This document shows, one piece after another, positions 33,386 to 41,953 of a DNA stretch of 64,000 bases. Origin of the DNA: an uncultured Coriobacteriaceae bacterium. Its GTDB lineage: Bacteria; Actinomycetota; Coriobacteriia; Coriobacteriales; Atopobiaceae. The notes below the pieces were generated by a model that did not search any database, had not been told where the DNA came from, and saw nothing but the letters and a program-made list of their open reading frames with translations. Every line of letters begins with the position of its first letter. The stretch's first letter is position 1. The position numbers and the translations under genes are program-made. The stretch lies in NCBI GenBank assembly GCA_902793465.1, contig CADBDT010000015.1, forward strand, positions 1-64,000, given 5' to 3'.

Positions 33386-35104
33386 TTACTCTGTTGCTTT
33401 TGCCTGCTTGTTTCTTTCTTCGAGGAACCGCTCGAATTCTGTTGCCGGAACCGGGCGCGAGAAGTAGTATCCCTGCACAAGGTCGCAGCCCATCTTGCGC
33501 AGTGCCTCCATTTGCTCCTCTGTTTCCACGCCTTCGGCAACCGTTGGTACCGAAAGATAGTCGGCAATGTCGATTATTATCTCGAGCATCTTGGTGTCGC
33601 CGCCCGTGGCAAAGGCGCCGCGTATAAACTGCATATCCAGTTTAAGCGCATCTATGGGCAGCTCCGAAATCATGTTGAGCGACGAATAGCCCGTGCCAAA
33701 GTCGTCCATCTCCACCTTAAAGCCCAGCTTACGCAGGTTGCTTACGGTGTCTATTATCTGCTTGGAATCCCGCGTGTAGGCAGATTCGGTAATCTCGAGC
33801 AAAAGATCGCTTGTGCTCAGGCCGTTTTGGGCCAGGATCCCCAGCAGGATGTCGGTTAGATGCGGGTCGTACATGTCTATGCGCGACACGTTAATCGAAA
33901 CCGGGGTTACGTAGTCAAAGCGATCCTTCCAGGCGCGAATCTGGGCGGCCGTCTGGCCCCACACATACACGTCGAGTTGTTGGATGAGCCCGTTTTCCTC
34001 AAAGAGGGGCACAAAGACGCCGGGAGACACCAAACCGAGCGACGGGTGCTGCCAGCGTACGAGCGCCTCGGCGCTCACCAGCGTGGGAACCGCCGACTGG
34101 ATTTCGAACTTGGGCTGATAATACACACAGAACTGCTGCTCCTTAATGGCAATGTCGAAGTCTGCCACCAGCTGCTCGGAATACATCTCCTTGTCGCGCA
34201 AGGCGCTGTCGTATACCCCGATTCGCTTGGTAAAGCTTCCGCGCACCGTGTCGGCAGCCATCTGGGCGTGGTCAAAGCGCCTTTCGATCTCAATCGTTTT
34301 GTCTACGTTTTCGTATATGCCCATGCGCAGCCATGCACGGGTTCCGTTTGACTCTTCCTCGGTAAAGCTAACCGAGGCTTTGTCCAGAATCTCCTCGTAG
34401 TCAAGCCCATGGGGACAATACGCCATAAACGTGTCTGCCTCGCGGCGACACACGATGCCTCCCGCCTTGCCCACCACAGACAAAAGCCCCTTGCCAACGC
34501 GCCGGAGCACGTCGTCGCAATACTTTGCGCCAAAGCGCTCGTTCATAAAGTGGAAGCGGTTAATGTCCACCACGATGGCATCCATTGCCATGTCTTTGTG
34601 ATGCTGGTCAAACTGCTCGGCGTAGCTGTAAAAGTACTCGCGGTTGTAGAGACCGGTAAGCTCGTCTCGTTCTGTGGAGCTAATAATAAGGCGGTCTTCG
34701 TGGAGCTCGATTGCCCGCTGTATGCGTGCCAAGATTACGTCTGGCTGCGGGTATGGCTTGGTAATAAAGTCGTATGCACCAATTTGCAGGCTCTCGACCT
34801 CGGCGTTTTGGTTTGCGGTAATTACGATAACGGGAATGTTGGATAGCTCGGAATCGGACTGCAACACTTGCAGTGCCTCCAAGCCGCTCATAACGGGCAT
34901 TATGAGGTCCAACAGTATGAGCGAGAGCACGTCCTTGCACTTGCGCGCCTCCTGCAGGACCTCCTCGCCGTTTGTGGCAAATACCAGCTCGTAATCGTCT
35001 TGCAGAACAACGCGCATCATCTCGCGGTTAATAAGCTCGTCGTCGGCGACCAGCAGCAATCGCTTGCCGTTTTCGGAATGAAACTTCTCGTGACTCTTAA
35101 GCAT
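33386..35104 (-). CDS. response regulator with REC, degenerate GGDEF and EAL domains
   Basis: About 572 aa. REC domain (about 15-130; LVADDELINREMM, phospho-Asp in LILLDLIMPVMSG, Lys in ITKPYPQP), GGDEF-like domain (about 155-310) and EAL domain (about 325-565). The GGDEF signature is lost: it reads VCRREADTFMAYC, so no diguanylate cyclase activity is expected. The EAL site looks intact (SAEALVRWQHP, EITESAYT, MDDFGTGYSSLN, KLDMQFIRG, AEGVET), so it probably is a c-di-GMP phosphodiesterase switched by phosphorylation. ATG 35104 with GAAGGG upstream is preferred over a GTG at 35143. It heads the HPt operon next to two hybrid kinases. Confidence 0.9.
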   Translation of the reverse strand: MLKSHEKFHSENGKRLLLVADDELINREMMRVVLQDDYELVFATNGEEVLQEARKCKDVLSLILLDLIMPVMSGLEALQVLQSDSELSNIPVIVITANQNAEVESLQIGAYDFITKPYPQPDVILARIQRAIELHEDRLIISSTERDELTGLYNREYFYSYAEQFDQHHKDMAMDAIVVDINRFHFMNERFGAKYCDDVLRRVGKGLLSVVGKAGGIVCRREADTFMAYCPHGLDYEEILDKASVSFTEEESNGTRAWLRMGIYENVDKTIEIERRFDHAQMAADTVRGSFTKRIGVYDSALRDKEMYSEQLVADFDIAIKEQQFCVYYQPKFEIQSAVPTLVSAEALVRWQHPSLGLVSPGVFVPLFEENGLIQQLDVYVWGQTAAQIRAWKDRFDYVTPVSINVSRIDMYDPHLTDILLGILAQNGLSTSDLLLEITESAYTRDSKQIIDTVSNLRKLGFKVEMDDFGTGYSSLNMISELPIDALKLDMQFIRGAFATGGDTKMLEIIIDIADYLSVPTVAEGVETEEQMEALRKMGCDLVQGYYFSRPVPATEFERFLEERNKQAKATE

Positions 35105-35289
35105 GCTCTGTGCGCCCTTCACGTTTGACCCTTGTTTTTGCACCCTACCATTGTAAGCCGAACGGGACCGTAAGGGACCACAAATAGGAAACGATGTCGG
35201 TGGTAATTTGTTAGAGGTACAGGGAGAAAGGTGCTGGACGCTGTGGGTCGGTCGAGAGGAGTGGCGGTGCGGAGGATGTCGTGCTCAGA

Positions 35290-35494
35290 CCTATCAAGGG
35301 GGAGTACCTTGATAGTGACCAATCAAGACCTGCCCCTAAACAATGGCCAAAACCTCCCGGCGCCATGGACAAGCGCCGTGCTCAAACAGTCCTCACTTCG
35401 TTGCGGAACTGCGCGCGGCTGCTTTCCATGGTGCCTCGCGGTTTTGGCCATTGTTTAGGGGTCAATCAAGAGGGGTACTCCCCCTTGATAGGTT
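35290..35494. repeat. nested palindromes: CTATCAAGGGGG element split by a CCCCTAAACAATGG element
   Basis: The outer arms are ACCTATCAAGGGGGAGTACC (35289-35308) and its complement GGGGTACTCCCCCTTGATAG (35473-35492). The inner element, CCTGCCCCTAAACAATGGCC (35330 onward) to GGCCATTGTTTAGGGG (about 35447-35462), includes the GTGCTCAAACAGTCCTC core. The remaining part of the gap 35105-35539 shows no gene. The arrangement looks like one repeat inserted into another. Confidence 0.75.
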
Positions 35495-35539
35495 AGTGTT
35501 TTGGCCTTTGTTTAGGTGCGCCCCGAAATGTACCCCGCC

Positions 35540-36103
35540 CTACACAACCACCGCAAGCACAAGAAAGCCGGCCCCCAGGAGCATCATTGCAATACCTGCC
35601 CTGCGGCTTTGTCGACGGTAGGTGTTCTCGTCGTCAAAGCGCGGGTAGCTAAAGCGGCTGTCCCTCTTTAACTGACGAGCTGTTTGGAAGCTCGTCTTGG
35701 GCATGTAGTTACCCGTAAGAAGAAGCATTACGCCAAGGAGCAGGCAAACCGCCTTGCCAATAAAGCTCGTGTCTCCCAGACCGGCCCGTATGGTTAGTGC
35801 GTAGAGCACAACGGTAAGGACGGGAACAAACCAGTAAAGAACAATTACAGCCCGTGGCCGCTTTTCTCCCTTGGCAATCGCGCGTTCGGAGGTTGCGATT
35901 CCTATGGCGTCTATTGCGGCCATTAAAACGGGCAGCCCAAAGACGGCAAACCATTTGGGAGCCCAGCCGTTTGGCGTTCCGTCGAAGTCAAAGTGAATGG
36001 GCATGGGGTCGGGAAGTCGCTGGTACAAAGCTATGCCCAGGAGCATGGGGGAGAGGCAGGCAAGGACGCTTGAAATAAGTATGCGCTTAGATTGGCTAGT
36101 CAT
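35540..36103 (-). CDS. SdpI/DUF1648 family membrane protein
   Basis: 187 aa with about five membrane helices. The N-terminal DUF1648 signature is clear: ALYQRLPDPMPIHFDFDGTP then NGWAPKWFAVFGLPVLM. The C-terminal half (FIGKAVCLLLGVMLLLTGNY, MPKTSFQTARQL) is the SdpI-like part. In Bacillus, SdpI gives immunity to the SdpC toxin and sequesters the repressor SdpR at the membrane. Here the start overlaps the stop of an ArsR-type repressor gene by 8 bp, exactly the sdpRI layout. No sdpABC genes are seen in the window, so the toxin or stress sensed is unknown. Confidence 0.85.
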   Translation of the reverse strand: MTSQSKRILISSVLACLSPMLLGIALYQRLPDPMPIHFDFDGTPNGWAPKWFAVFGLPVLMAAIDAIGIATSERAIAKGEKRPRAVIVLYWFVPVLTVVLYALTIRAGLGDTSFIGKAVCLLLGVMLLLTGNYMPKTSFQTARQLKRDSRFSYPRFDDENTYRRQSRRAGIAMMLLGAGFLVLAVVV

Positions 36104-36368
36104 CGGATTCTCCTTTTAGACTCATTACCCAAGCAAGAACGTCTTCGAATACAGAGACGTTAAGCTCGTAGTTAATAAAGGTTCCCTTGCGATGCTCGAG
36201 CACGAGACCGGCCTTCTTAAGCGTGGACAAGTGGTGCGACGTGGTGGATGGGGAAACTCCCAAACGCTGGGCAATCTCGCCGGCAGGCAGGCTGCCGTCA
36301 CGCAGCATCTCCAGTACGGCGCGCCGATTGGGGTCGGACACGGCCTTGAGCGTTTCTGTTAGCCCCAT
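36096..36368 (-). CDS. SdpR-like ArsR-family repressor
   Basis: 90 aa, one winged-helix: ETLKAVSDPNRRAVLEMLRD, GEIAQRLGVSPSTTSHHLST and LKKAGLVLEHRKGTFINYEL. Metal-binding Cys of classical ArsR proteins are absent, consistent with SdpR. ATG 36368 has a textbook GGGAGGTGATC RBS. It is coupled to the SdpI-like gene. Two palindromes, ATTTCGATATATGTCGAAAT and ATTTCGATTAACGTCAAAAT, sit just upstream and should be its own operators. Confidence 0.88.
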   Translation of the reverse strand: MGLTETLKAVSDPNRRAVLEMLRDGSLPAGEIAQRLGVSPSTTSHHLSTLKKAGLVLEHRKGTFINYELNVSVFEDVLAWVMSLKGESDD

Positions 36369-36381
36369 GATCACCTCCCTA

Positions 36382-36456
36382 TTTCGATATATGTCGAAAT
36401 ATAGTATACCCAACGACATCCTCTCGATGCCATATATTTCGATTAACGTCAAAATA
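36382..36456 (-). promoter_or_regulatory. sdpR-like promoter with two operator palindromes
   Basis: ATTTCGATATATGTCGAAAT (about 36382-36401) and the weaker ATTTCGATTAACGTCAAAAT (about 36434-36453) share ATTTCGAT-N-GTC(G/A)AAAT. A -10-like TATACT on the minus strand lies just upstream of the first site (36402-36407). A repressor bound to both could block the promoter. Confidence 0.7.
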
Positions 36457-36514
36457 ATACATACCTTCTGGCAACGAGGCCGAGTGAGCAAGATACGAGG
36501 AGGTGGCTAGCCGC

Positions 36515-36543
36515 TTCTGTTCTAACTAGCGACGCGCTATAAT
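36515..36543 (+). promoter_or_regulatory. promoter of the small protein gene at 36576
   Basis: A perfect -10 TATAAT (36538-36543) stands 17 bp after a poor -35 TTCTGT (36515-36520). The start codon follows 33 bp later with GGGGAAAGGG as RBS. Confidence 0.5.
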
Positions 36544-36575
36544 CGCTTGGAATCAAATTGGGGAAAGGGCCAAAC

Positions 36576-36893
36576 ATGGAATTAAGCGAGTTCGTAACCA
36601 AGGCAATGAGCGACGCCGACTTTATGCTGGAGGTTTTTAAGCAGATTCCCGACGATATGTTGAGCAAAGACGGCTCCGTTCCCATTGGGGAAGAAGAGAG
36701 GGGCCAGATGGGCAGGGTCTTTGGCAGGTACTGCTGGCCAGGCGCGCAGGCCATGGGCTGCACCTTTACCGCAGACGAGCTTGCTGCAGAGTGCGACCGG
36801 CAGTACAACGCCCTTAGGGGATTTCGCAAGGCGAGGTTTGGCGTGCGGGCGTTTAAGATGCTTGGCATGGCCAAGCCCGCGCTAAGAAAGTAG
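36576..36893 (+). CDS. conserved-looking small protein, function unknown
   Basis: 105 aa, start MELSEFVTKAMSDADFMLEV with AAAGGG upstream. The N-terminal 25 residues are an acidic helix faintly like Nif11-type leaders, but there is no Gly-Gly site or core. The middle (GRYCWPGAQAMGCTFTADEL) and the basic C-terminus (GFRKARFGVRAFKML) match no family I recognise. It has its own promoter and stands between the sdpRI-like operon and a palindromic repeat. It is probably a cytoplasmic protein; codon use is normal, so I think it is real. Confidence 0.6.
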   Translation: MELSEFVTKAMSDADFMLEVFKQIPDDMLSKDGSVPIGEEERGQMGRVFGRYCWPGAQAMGCTFTADELAAECDRQYNALRGFRKARFGVRAFKMLGMAKPALRK

Positions 36894-36920
36894 ACAGAGC
36901 TCGATCCTCACGCACAGACG

Positions 36921-37028
36921 GTGTGCCTTACGGGGATACTCCCCATCGGGTACATCGCGGATGGTCTCCTCATAATGAGAAGGGCTTCTTGCGATGTACC
37001 CGTAGGGGAGTATCCCCGTAAGGCACAC
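36921..37028. repeat. GATACTCCCC palindrome, copy A
   Basis: 108 bp with arms GTGTGCCTTACGGGGATACT and its complement AGTATCCCCGTAAGGCACAC. Inner arms are GGGTACATCGCG and CGCGATGTACCC-like strings around CTCCTCATAATGAGAAG. It is the best preserved member of the family and would form a long cruciform or hairpin. Confidence 0.85.
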
Positions 37029-37139
37029 CACTACGCCGTTTGCCCTGCTAACTAGCGCGATGGTAATGGCCGCTATTCTGGGCTGCTATCGCGCATGGTA
37101 CTCTTGGATGAGGGTATTGGTTAGAGAGGGGAGAGCTGC

Positions 37140-38483
37140 ATGAGCAAGATAGTCGTAATTGGTGCCAACCACGCTGGTACGGCAACGATAAACACCATTC
37201 TGGACAACTACGAGGGCAACGAGGTGGTTGCCTTTGATGGCAACTCAAATATCAGCTTCCTGGGGTGCGGCATGGCCCTATGGATTGGCAACCAGATTAG
37301 CGGGCCGGACGGGCTGTTCTACCAAACAAAAGAGCAGTTTGAACAAAAGGGCGCTACCGTGCACATGGAGTGCCCGGTGGAGCGCGTGGACTTTGACGCA
37401 AAGGTCGTCTATGCCAAGGACAAGGACGGCATCGAGTATGCAGAGCCCTACGACAAGCTGGTCCTGGCTACTGGCTCACTGCCCATAATTCCTAAGTTCG
37501 AGGGTGGGGACCTGGAAAACATACAGCAGGTCAAGCTTTTCCAAAACGCGCAGGAAGTGGTAAACAAGCTCAAGGATTCCAGCATTAAGACCGTGGCCGT
37601 TGTGGGCGCGGGATACATTGGCGTGGAGCTTGCCGAGGCCTTCCAGCGCAACGGGCGCCACACGCTGCTTGTGGACATGGCCCCCACATGTATGGCAAAC
37701 AACTTTGACCCCGAGTTCTGCGATCGCATGGCCAAAAACCTTGCCGACAACGGGATTGAGTGCCACTTTGGAGAGGGCGTGGACCACTTTGAGGGCACGG
37801 ACGGCAAGGTAAGCAAGATCGTGACGAACAAGGGCGCCTACGACGTAGACATGGTGTGCGTGTGCATTGGCTTTAAGCCCAACAATGCGCTGGTGGCCCA
37901 AAGCGGCATGGAGCTCTTTGCAAACGGCGCCATTGTGGTGGACCGTCATCAGCAAACGAGCATACCCGACGTATACGCCGTCGGCGACTGCGCGACCATA
38001 TTCAACAACGGCCTGGATGGCGCGCCCGGATACATTGCGCTGGCGTCTAACGCCGTGCGCTCTGGTATTGTTGCTGGCCACAACATCTGCGGCACGGACA
38101 TCCAGACTCCTGGCGTGCAGGGGTCTTCGGGCATCTGCATCTTTGACCTCAAGATGGTCTCCACGGGACTCACCGAGTCTGCCGCAAAGCGCGCGGGCGT
38201 GGAGGTGCTTACCACTACGGTTACCGATTGCCAAAAGGCGCCGTTCATCGAGCACGACAACCCCGACACCACCATAAAGATCGTATACGACAAGGCCACG
38301 CGCGCGATTCTGGGCGCTCAGCTTGCGTCTACGTACGACATGAGCGGCAACATAAACATGTTTAGCCTTGCCGTTGCCAAGAAGGTAACCATAGACGAGC
38401 TCGCCCTTTTGGACATCTTCTTCCTGCCGCACTTCAACGCGCCGTATAACTACATGACGGTTGCCGCCCTGCAGGCAGAGTAG
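37140..38483 (+). CDS. NADH oxidase (H2O-forming, CoA-disulfide-reductase family)
   Basis: 447 aa. FAD-binding GxGxxG-like start (VVIGANHAGTATINTI with His11), redox-active Cys43 in ISFLGCGMAL, NAD-binding AVVGAGYIGVELAEAF, second FAD motif VYAVGDCATIF, and the C-terminal dimerisation domain ending LDIFFLPHFNAPYNYM. A single active-site Cys plus this layout fits NoxE-type enzymes that reduce O2 to water and remove oxygen in anaerobes. ATG 37140 has GGGGAGAGCTGC upstream. It is a single gene flanked by GATACTCCCC palindromes on both sides. Peroxide-forming or CoA-disulfide activity cannot be excluded by sequence. Confidence 0.92.
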   Translation: MSKIVVIGANHAGTATINTILDNYEGNEVVAFDGNSNISFLGCGMALWIGNQISGPDGLFYQTKEQFEQKGATVHMECPVERVDFDAKVVYAKDKDGIEYAEPYDKLVLATGSLPIIPKFEGGDLENIQQVKLFQNAQEVVNKLKDSSIKTVAVVGAGYIGVELAEAFQRNGRHTLLVDMAPTCMANNFDPEFCDRMAKNLADNGIECHFGEGVDHFEGTDGKVSKIVTNKGAYDVDMVCVCIGFKPNNALVAQSGMELFANGAIVVDRHQQTSIPDVYAVGDCATIFNNGLDGAPGYIALASNAVRSGIVAGHNICGTDIQTPGVQGSSGICIFDLKMVSTGLTESAAKRAGVEVLTTTVTDCQKAPFIEHDNPDTTIKIVYDKATRAILGAQLASTYDMSGNINMFSLAVAKKVTIDELALLDIFFLPHFNAPYNYMTVAALQAE

Positions 38484-38506
38484 GGGGTAGGTCGAGGACC
38501 AACAGT

Positions 38507-38616
38507 GCTGTGCTCATCGGGGATATTCCCTTACGGGTACATCGCGGATGGTTTTCCCATTAGGGAACGGGCAACTCGCGATGTACCCGATGGGGAGTAT
38601 CCCCGATGAGCACAGC
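38507..38616. repeat. GATACTCCCC palindrome, copy B
   Basis: Arms GCTGTGCTCATCGGGGATAT and ATCCCCGATGAGCACAGC, with inner GGGTACATCGCG / CGCGATGTACCC. It fills the gap between two convergent genes and may end both transcripts. Confidence 0.85.
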
Positions 38617-38635
38617 CCCGCCACTATATGAATGA

Positions 38636-39178
38636 TTACAGGAACCACTTGTCGGTAATGGTGGGGGTATCGTAGCCCCAGTCCTCCTCAACGGCATGGG
38701 TGGTGCATATAAAGCCGTTCTTGTGCAGCACCCGCGCCGAGGCGGCGTTTTCTACCATGGTGCTCGCGGTAATAAGCTCAATGTTGGTCTTGTCGTAAAG
38801 GTAGCTCACCATAAGGCTTACGGCTTGGCTCGCAATGCCGTGGCCCCAGCAGCGCTCCAACAGCCGGTAGCCAATGCTTATCTTGTTAAGCTCCTCGCGC
38901 AGGCCGTAGCATTCTGCCAGTCCGCAAAACGTGCCGCCTTGCTTGGAACGAACGCAGAGTAAGAGCGACTCCTTGTTGGTAAAGAGGTCGCCGTACAAAA
39001 GGTCTATGGTCTCGTGCACGTTTTCGCGCTGCTTCTCAAACAGGAATGTGGGCAGGTAACGGTACACCTTCTTGCTGTTTACCAGTTCCTGCAGCCCAGG
39101 TGCGTCGCTTTGCACGATTTTGTTAAGCATTATGCTCTTGCCCTCTATGCAGGGAATCTCGTCGAAGAGTCGCACCAT
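38636..39178 (-). CDS. GNAT acetyltransferase, RimJ/RimL type
   Basis: 180 aa. Typical Acetyltransf_3 order: MLNKIVQSDAPGLQELVNSK, FCGLAECYGLREELNKISIG, acetyl-CoA loop LLERCWGHGIASQAVSLMVS and ITASTMVENAASARVLHKNG. It acetylates an N-terminus or small molecule; the substrate is unknown. ATG 39178 has AAGGAGC 6 nt upstream. A lone gene between a palindrome and the ChW-repeat surface protein, which runs divergently. Confidence 0.88.
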   Translation of the reverse strand: MVRLFDEIPCIEGKSIMLNKIVQSDAPGLQELVNSKKVYRYLPTFLFEKQRENVHETIDLLYGDLFTNKESLLLCVRSKQGGTFCGLAECYGLREELNKISIGYRLLERCWGHGIASQAVSLMVSYLYDKTNIELITASTMVENAASARVLHKNGFICTTHAVEEDWGYDTPTITDKWFL

Positions 39179-39345
39179 ACAAAGCTCCTTCCATGTTGCG
39201 ACTTGTCGCTTAACAGAACATTGGTAAGCCTACTCCAAATACGCCGCGCAATACAGCGCAAAGCGCCGTCTGCCAAAACATAATTGCCCGCGGCTCATCG
39301 TATTTCAGTTAGTTACAATGTCTTCATCTGTGTGGGAGGTTGCTT

Positions 39346-41667
39346 ATGAAGTTTAAAGACTTTGCTATGCGCATGTGCGCGACGTTTGCCGTATTCGTAC
39401 TCGTTTTTGGGATGCTGGCACCTGCTGGCGCAGAGGAGATGACATCGCAGCAAGGGAGTGCGGGTAACGCCTCCAAGGTGGTGTTAGACCAGCAGGAAAG
39501 CTCTAGCAACGGCTCGGCGGCCTCGACGTCAGACGTGCAGAAGCCTCAAGAGAGCGCTTCGGCTTCGACAAACTCCTCAAGTAAGCAAGACGAAGTTGGC
39601 AAGCAGGACGGCGCAAACAAGCAAGACGATGCAAACAAGTACGACGAGCTTCTAACAACTTCGGAAGACGCGACCGCCATGCAGAGCGAGGATGCCAAAG
39701 CGGAGACCTTGGGCGAAGGGGCGACCGAGACCCTAACTGAAGGCCAGGACGCGGCGCAAGGGGTTGCGGCAGAGGCCACGTCTGGCTCAGTCATTTCCTG
39801 CCAGGCCCATGTTCAGCGCAAGGGCTGGATGCCGGTTGTGGGCAACGGCGCCACTTGCGGTACCACGGGTCTCTCGCTGCGCCTCGAGGCGGTGCGCATT
39901 AACGCGCCAAGCATTAACGCAACGGTTGTGGCGCAGGCTCATGTTCAGCGCAAGGGCTGGATGGGTGCCGTAAAAAATGGCAACGTGTGCGGCACGGTGG
40001 GTTCGTCTTTGCGCATGGAGGCAATAAAGCTGTGGCTCGAGGGCCCAGACGCCCAGAAGTATGACATAGAGTATCGCGCCCACGTGCAGTCCATAGGGTG
40101 GATGCCCTGGACTCGGAACGGATATGTGGCTGACACCACCGGCAGGGCGCTTCGCATGGAGGCGCTGGAAATACGCCTGGTCCAAAAGCCGGCCATTCGC
40201 GTGTCGTACGAAGCCCATGTGCAGCGCATTGGCTGGCAGGGCGAGCGAGATGGCAGCACGGTTGCGGGAACCTCCGGACAAGGGCTTCGCATGGAGGCGC
40301 TCAAGATGCGCGTGGACAACAACGAGGGCCTAACGGGCAACATAGTGTACCAAACCCACGTACAGCGGCAGGGCTGGCAGTCCAAGGTTAGCAATGGAGC
40401 CATGGCTGGTACCGAGGGAAAGTCCCTGCGCATGGAGGCCATCTGCATATGGCTTACCGATCAGCTGGAACAGCGTTATGACATATGGTATAGAACGCAT
40501 ATACAAAAAGCTGGGTGGACGCAGTGGGCATGCAACGGACAAAAGAGCGGTTCCGAAGGCATGGCGTTTCGTATGGAGGCCATTCAGGTATGTATCCTGC
40601 CCAAGGGCTCGGGGGGTCCTTCCAACAGCGACGCTGGTATAGGCACCAAGTTTGTGCAAATGGGCTCGGTTGCGTACTCGTCCTATGTGCAAGGAGAAGG
40701 CTGGCATTCATTTGTTAAAGACGGCAGCACCTCGGGAACAACAGGTAGGCAGCTTAGGATGGAGGGCATCAGGATGAGGCTCTCTGCAAACGGCCTTAAC
40801 AATGCCATTCAGTATCGCTCGCACATGCAAGGTGTGGGCTGGCAGGGCTGGAAATCCGCCGAGGATGCTTCGGGCCTGCCCGGCCAGGGAAAGAGGCTCG
40901 AGGCCGTACGCATTAGCCTTACGGGTGGTGCGGCAAAGGTTTACGACGTATGGTATCGTGTGCACGTTGCCAAGCTTGGATGGATGGGATGGGCATGCAA
41001 CGGCGCGTCGGCAGGAACCGAGTCGCTGGGCTTGCGGGCCGAGGCGGTGCAGGTGCGAATCGTACGCAAGGGTGACCCAGCTCCCGGAAGCACGAGCCGT
41101 CCCTTTACCAATGTGCTCAAGCGCTCCCACAGGATTCTAATTGGAGATTCGCGCACTCTGGGAATGTATCTCTCGCTCTACGGCGACGTGGGCAACGATC
41201 TGCTTGCCTCCGACGCAAAGGGAAATATTTGGTCGGCAAAAGGCGGCGCAGGATACAGTTGGATGGTATCTACCGGCGTGCCGCGCATAGAGAGCCGCAT
41301 AGGATCGGACACGGCGGTCGTTATTCTTATGGGAATTAACGGCTACTTGACCAACCAAGAACGCAACCAGTACCTCTCGTACATTAATGGTAAGGCGGCG
41401 GGATGGGTGGCCCGAGGCGCGAGCGTGTACTACGCGGCGGTTTGTCCTGTGGGCACGCATCCGGGAGACGGCGTAAGTGGCCCCGATTCCAATACCGGCA
41501 ACATATCGGCGTGGAACAACGGCATGCGTGCGGGGTTGTCGTCCAACGTCTCGTATCTGGACACCTACGGCGCCATAATAAACAACTACCGTTCGTCCGA
41601 CGGTGTTCACTACGACACGGGCACGTATTTGCGCCTGTACTCCTACATCGAGGCCAACGCGCTGTAG
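39346..41667 (+). CDS. secreted ChW-repeat protein with C-terminal SGNH hydrolase domain
   Basis: 773 aa. Signal peptide (MKFKDFAMRMCATFAVFVLV ... PAGAEE), an Asp/Ser/Lys/Gln-rich low-complexity linker (about 30-145), nine ChW (hydrophobic W) repeats at about 148-580, each like AHVQRKGWMxxxxNG with SLRMEAI, then an SGNH-type domain (about 590-773): GDSRTLGMYLSL (nucleophile Ser), ILMGINGYLT and SSDGVHYDTGTY (catalytic Asp/His). ChW repeats are seen in clostridial and coriobacterial surface proteins and probably bind cell-wall or host glycans; the hydrolase may deacylate them. No LPxTG or membrane anchor is seen at the end. ATG 39346 has GGGAGG 8 nt upstream. Confidence 0.88.
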   Translation: MKFKDFAMRMCATFAVFVLVFGMLAPAGAEEMTSQQGSAGNASKVVLDQQESSSNGSAASTSDVQKPQESASASTNSSSKQDEVGKQDGANKQDDANKYDELLTTSEDATAMQSEDAKAETLGEGATETLTEGQDAAQGVAAEATSGSVISCQAHVQRKGWMPVVGNGATCGTTGLSLRLEAVRINAPSINATVVAQAHVQRKGWMGAVKNGNVCGTVGSSLRMEAIKLWLEGPDAQKYDIEYRAHVQSIGWMPWTRNGYVADTTGRALRMEALEIRLVQKPAIRVSYEAHVQRIGWQGERDGSTVAGTSGQGLRMEALKMRVDNNEGLTGNIVYQTHVQRQGWQSKVSNGAMAGTEGKSLRMEAICIWLTDQLEQRYDIWYRTHIQKAGWTQWACNGQKSGSEGMAFRMEAIQVCILPKGSGGPSNSDAGIGTKFVQMGSVAYSSYVQGEGWHSFVKDGSTSGTTGRQLRMEGIRMRLSANGLNNAIQYRSHMQGVGWQGWKSAEDASGLPGQGKRLEAVRISLTGGAAKVYDVWYRVHVAKLGWMGWACNGASAGTESLGLRAEAVQVRIVRKGDPAPGSTSRPFTNVLKRSHRILIGDSRTLGMYLSLYGDVGNDLLASDAKGNIWSAKGGAGYSWMVSTGVPRIESRIGSDTAVVILMGINGYLTNQERNQYLSYINGKAAGWVARGASVYYAAVCPVGTHPGDGVSGPDSNTGNISAWNNGMRAGLSSNVSYLDTYGAIINNYRSSDGVHYDTGTYLRLYSYIEANAL

Positions 41668-41699
41668 GCCGCTTGGCAACCCAAGGGTTGGTTGCAGCG

Positions 41700-41890
41700 A
41701 AGGGGCGCCTCTAACCAGAGGTCAAAACCTTTCGACGCCATGGACAAGCGCCGTGCTCAGACAGTCCTCGCGAAGACTGCACACGCGGTCGCTCCGCTCC
41801 TCGCGCGAGTTGGGTGCCCCTAACCTCTTTGGTTGCCCCTCGCTGCGAAGACTGCACACGCGGTCGCTCCGCAATTGGAGCACGACGTTT
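41700..41890. repeat. partial GTGCTCAAACAGTCCTC-family repeat with a 27-bp direct duplication
   Basis: GTCAAAACC, CGCCATGGACAAGCGCCGTG and CAGACAGTCCTCGCG recall the palindromes at 32924 and 35330. GCGAAGACTGCACACGCGGT plus CGCTCCGC occurs twice (about 41771 and 41849). GTTGGGTGCCCCTAACC and TTTGGTTGCCCCTCGCTGC are shared with 62628-62664. The right arm is missing, so this copy is incomplete. Confidence 0.65.
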
Positions 41891-41953
41891 TTTCGCAAAT
41901 ACGTTGCTCCAACGTCTACAATGGACGCCAGTCAAAAAGGCAGGAGGCAAACG

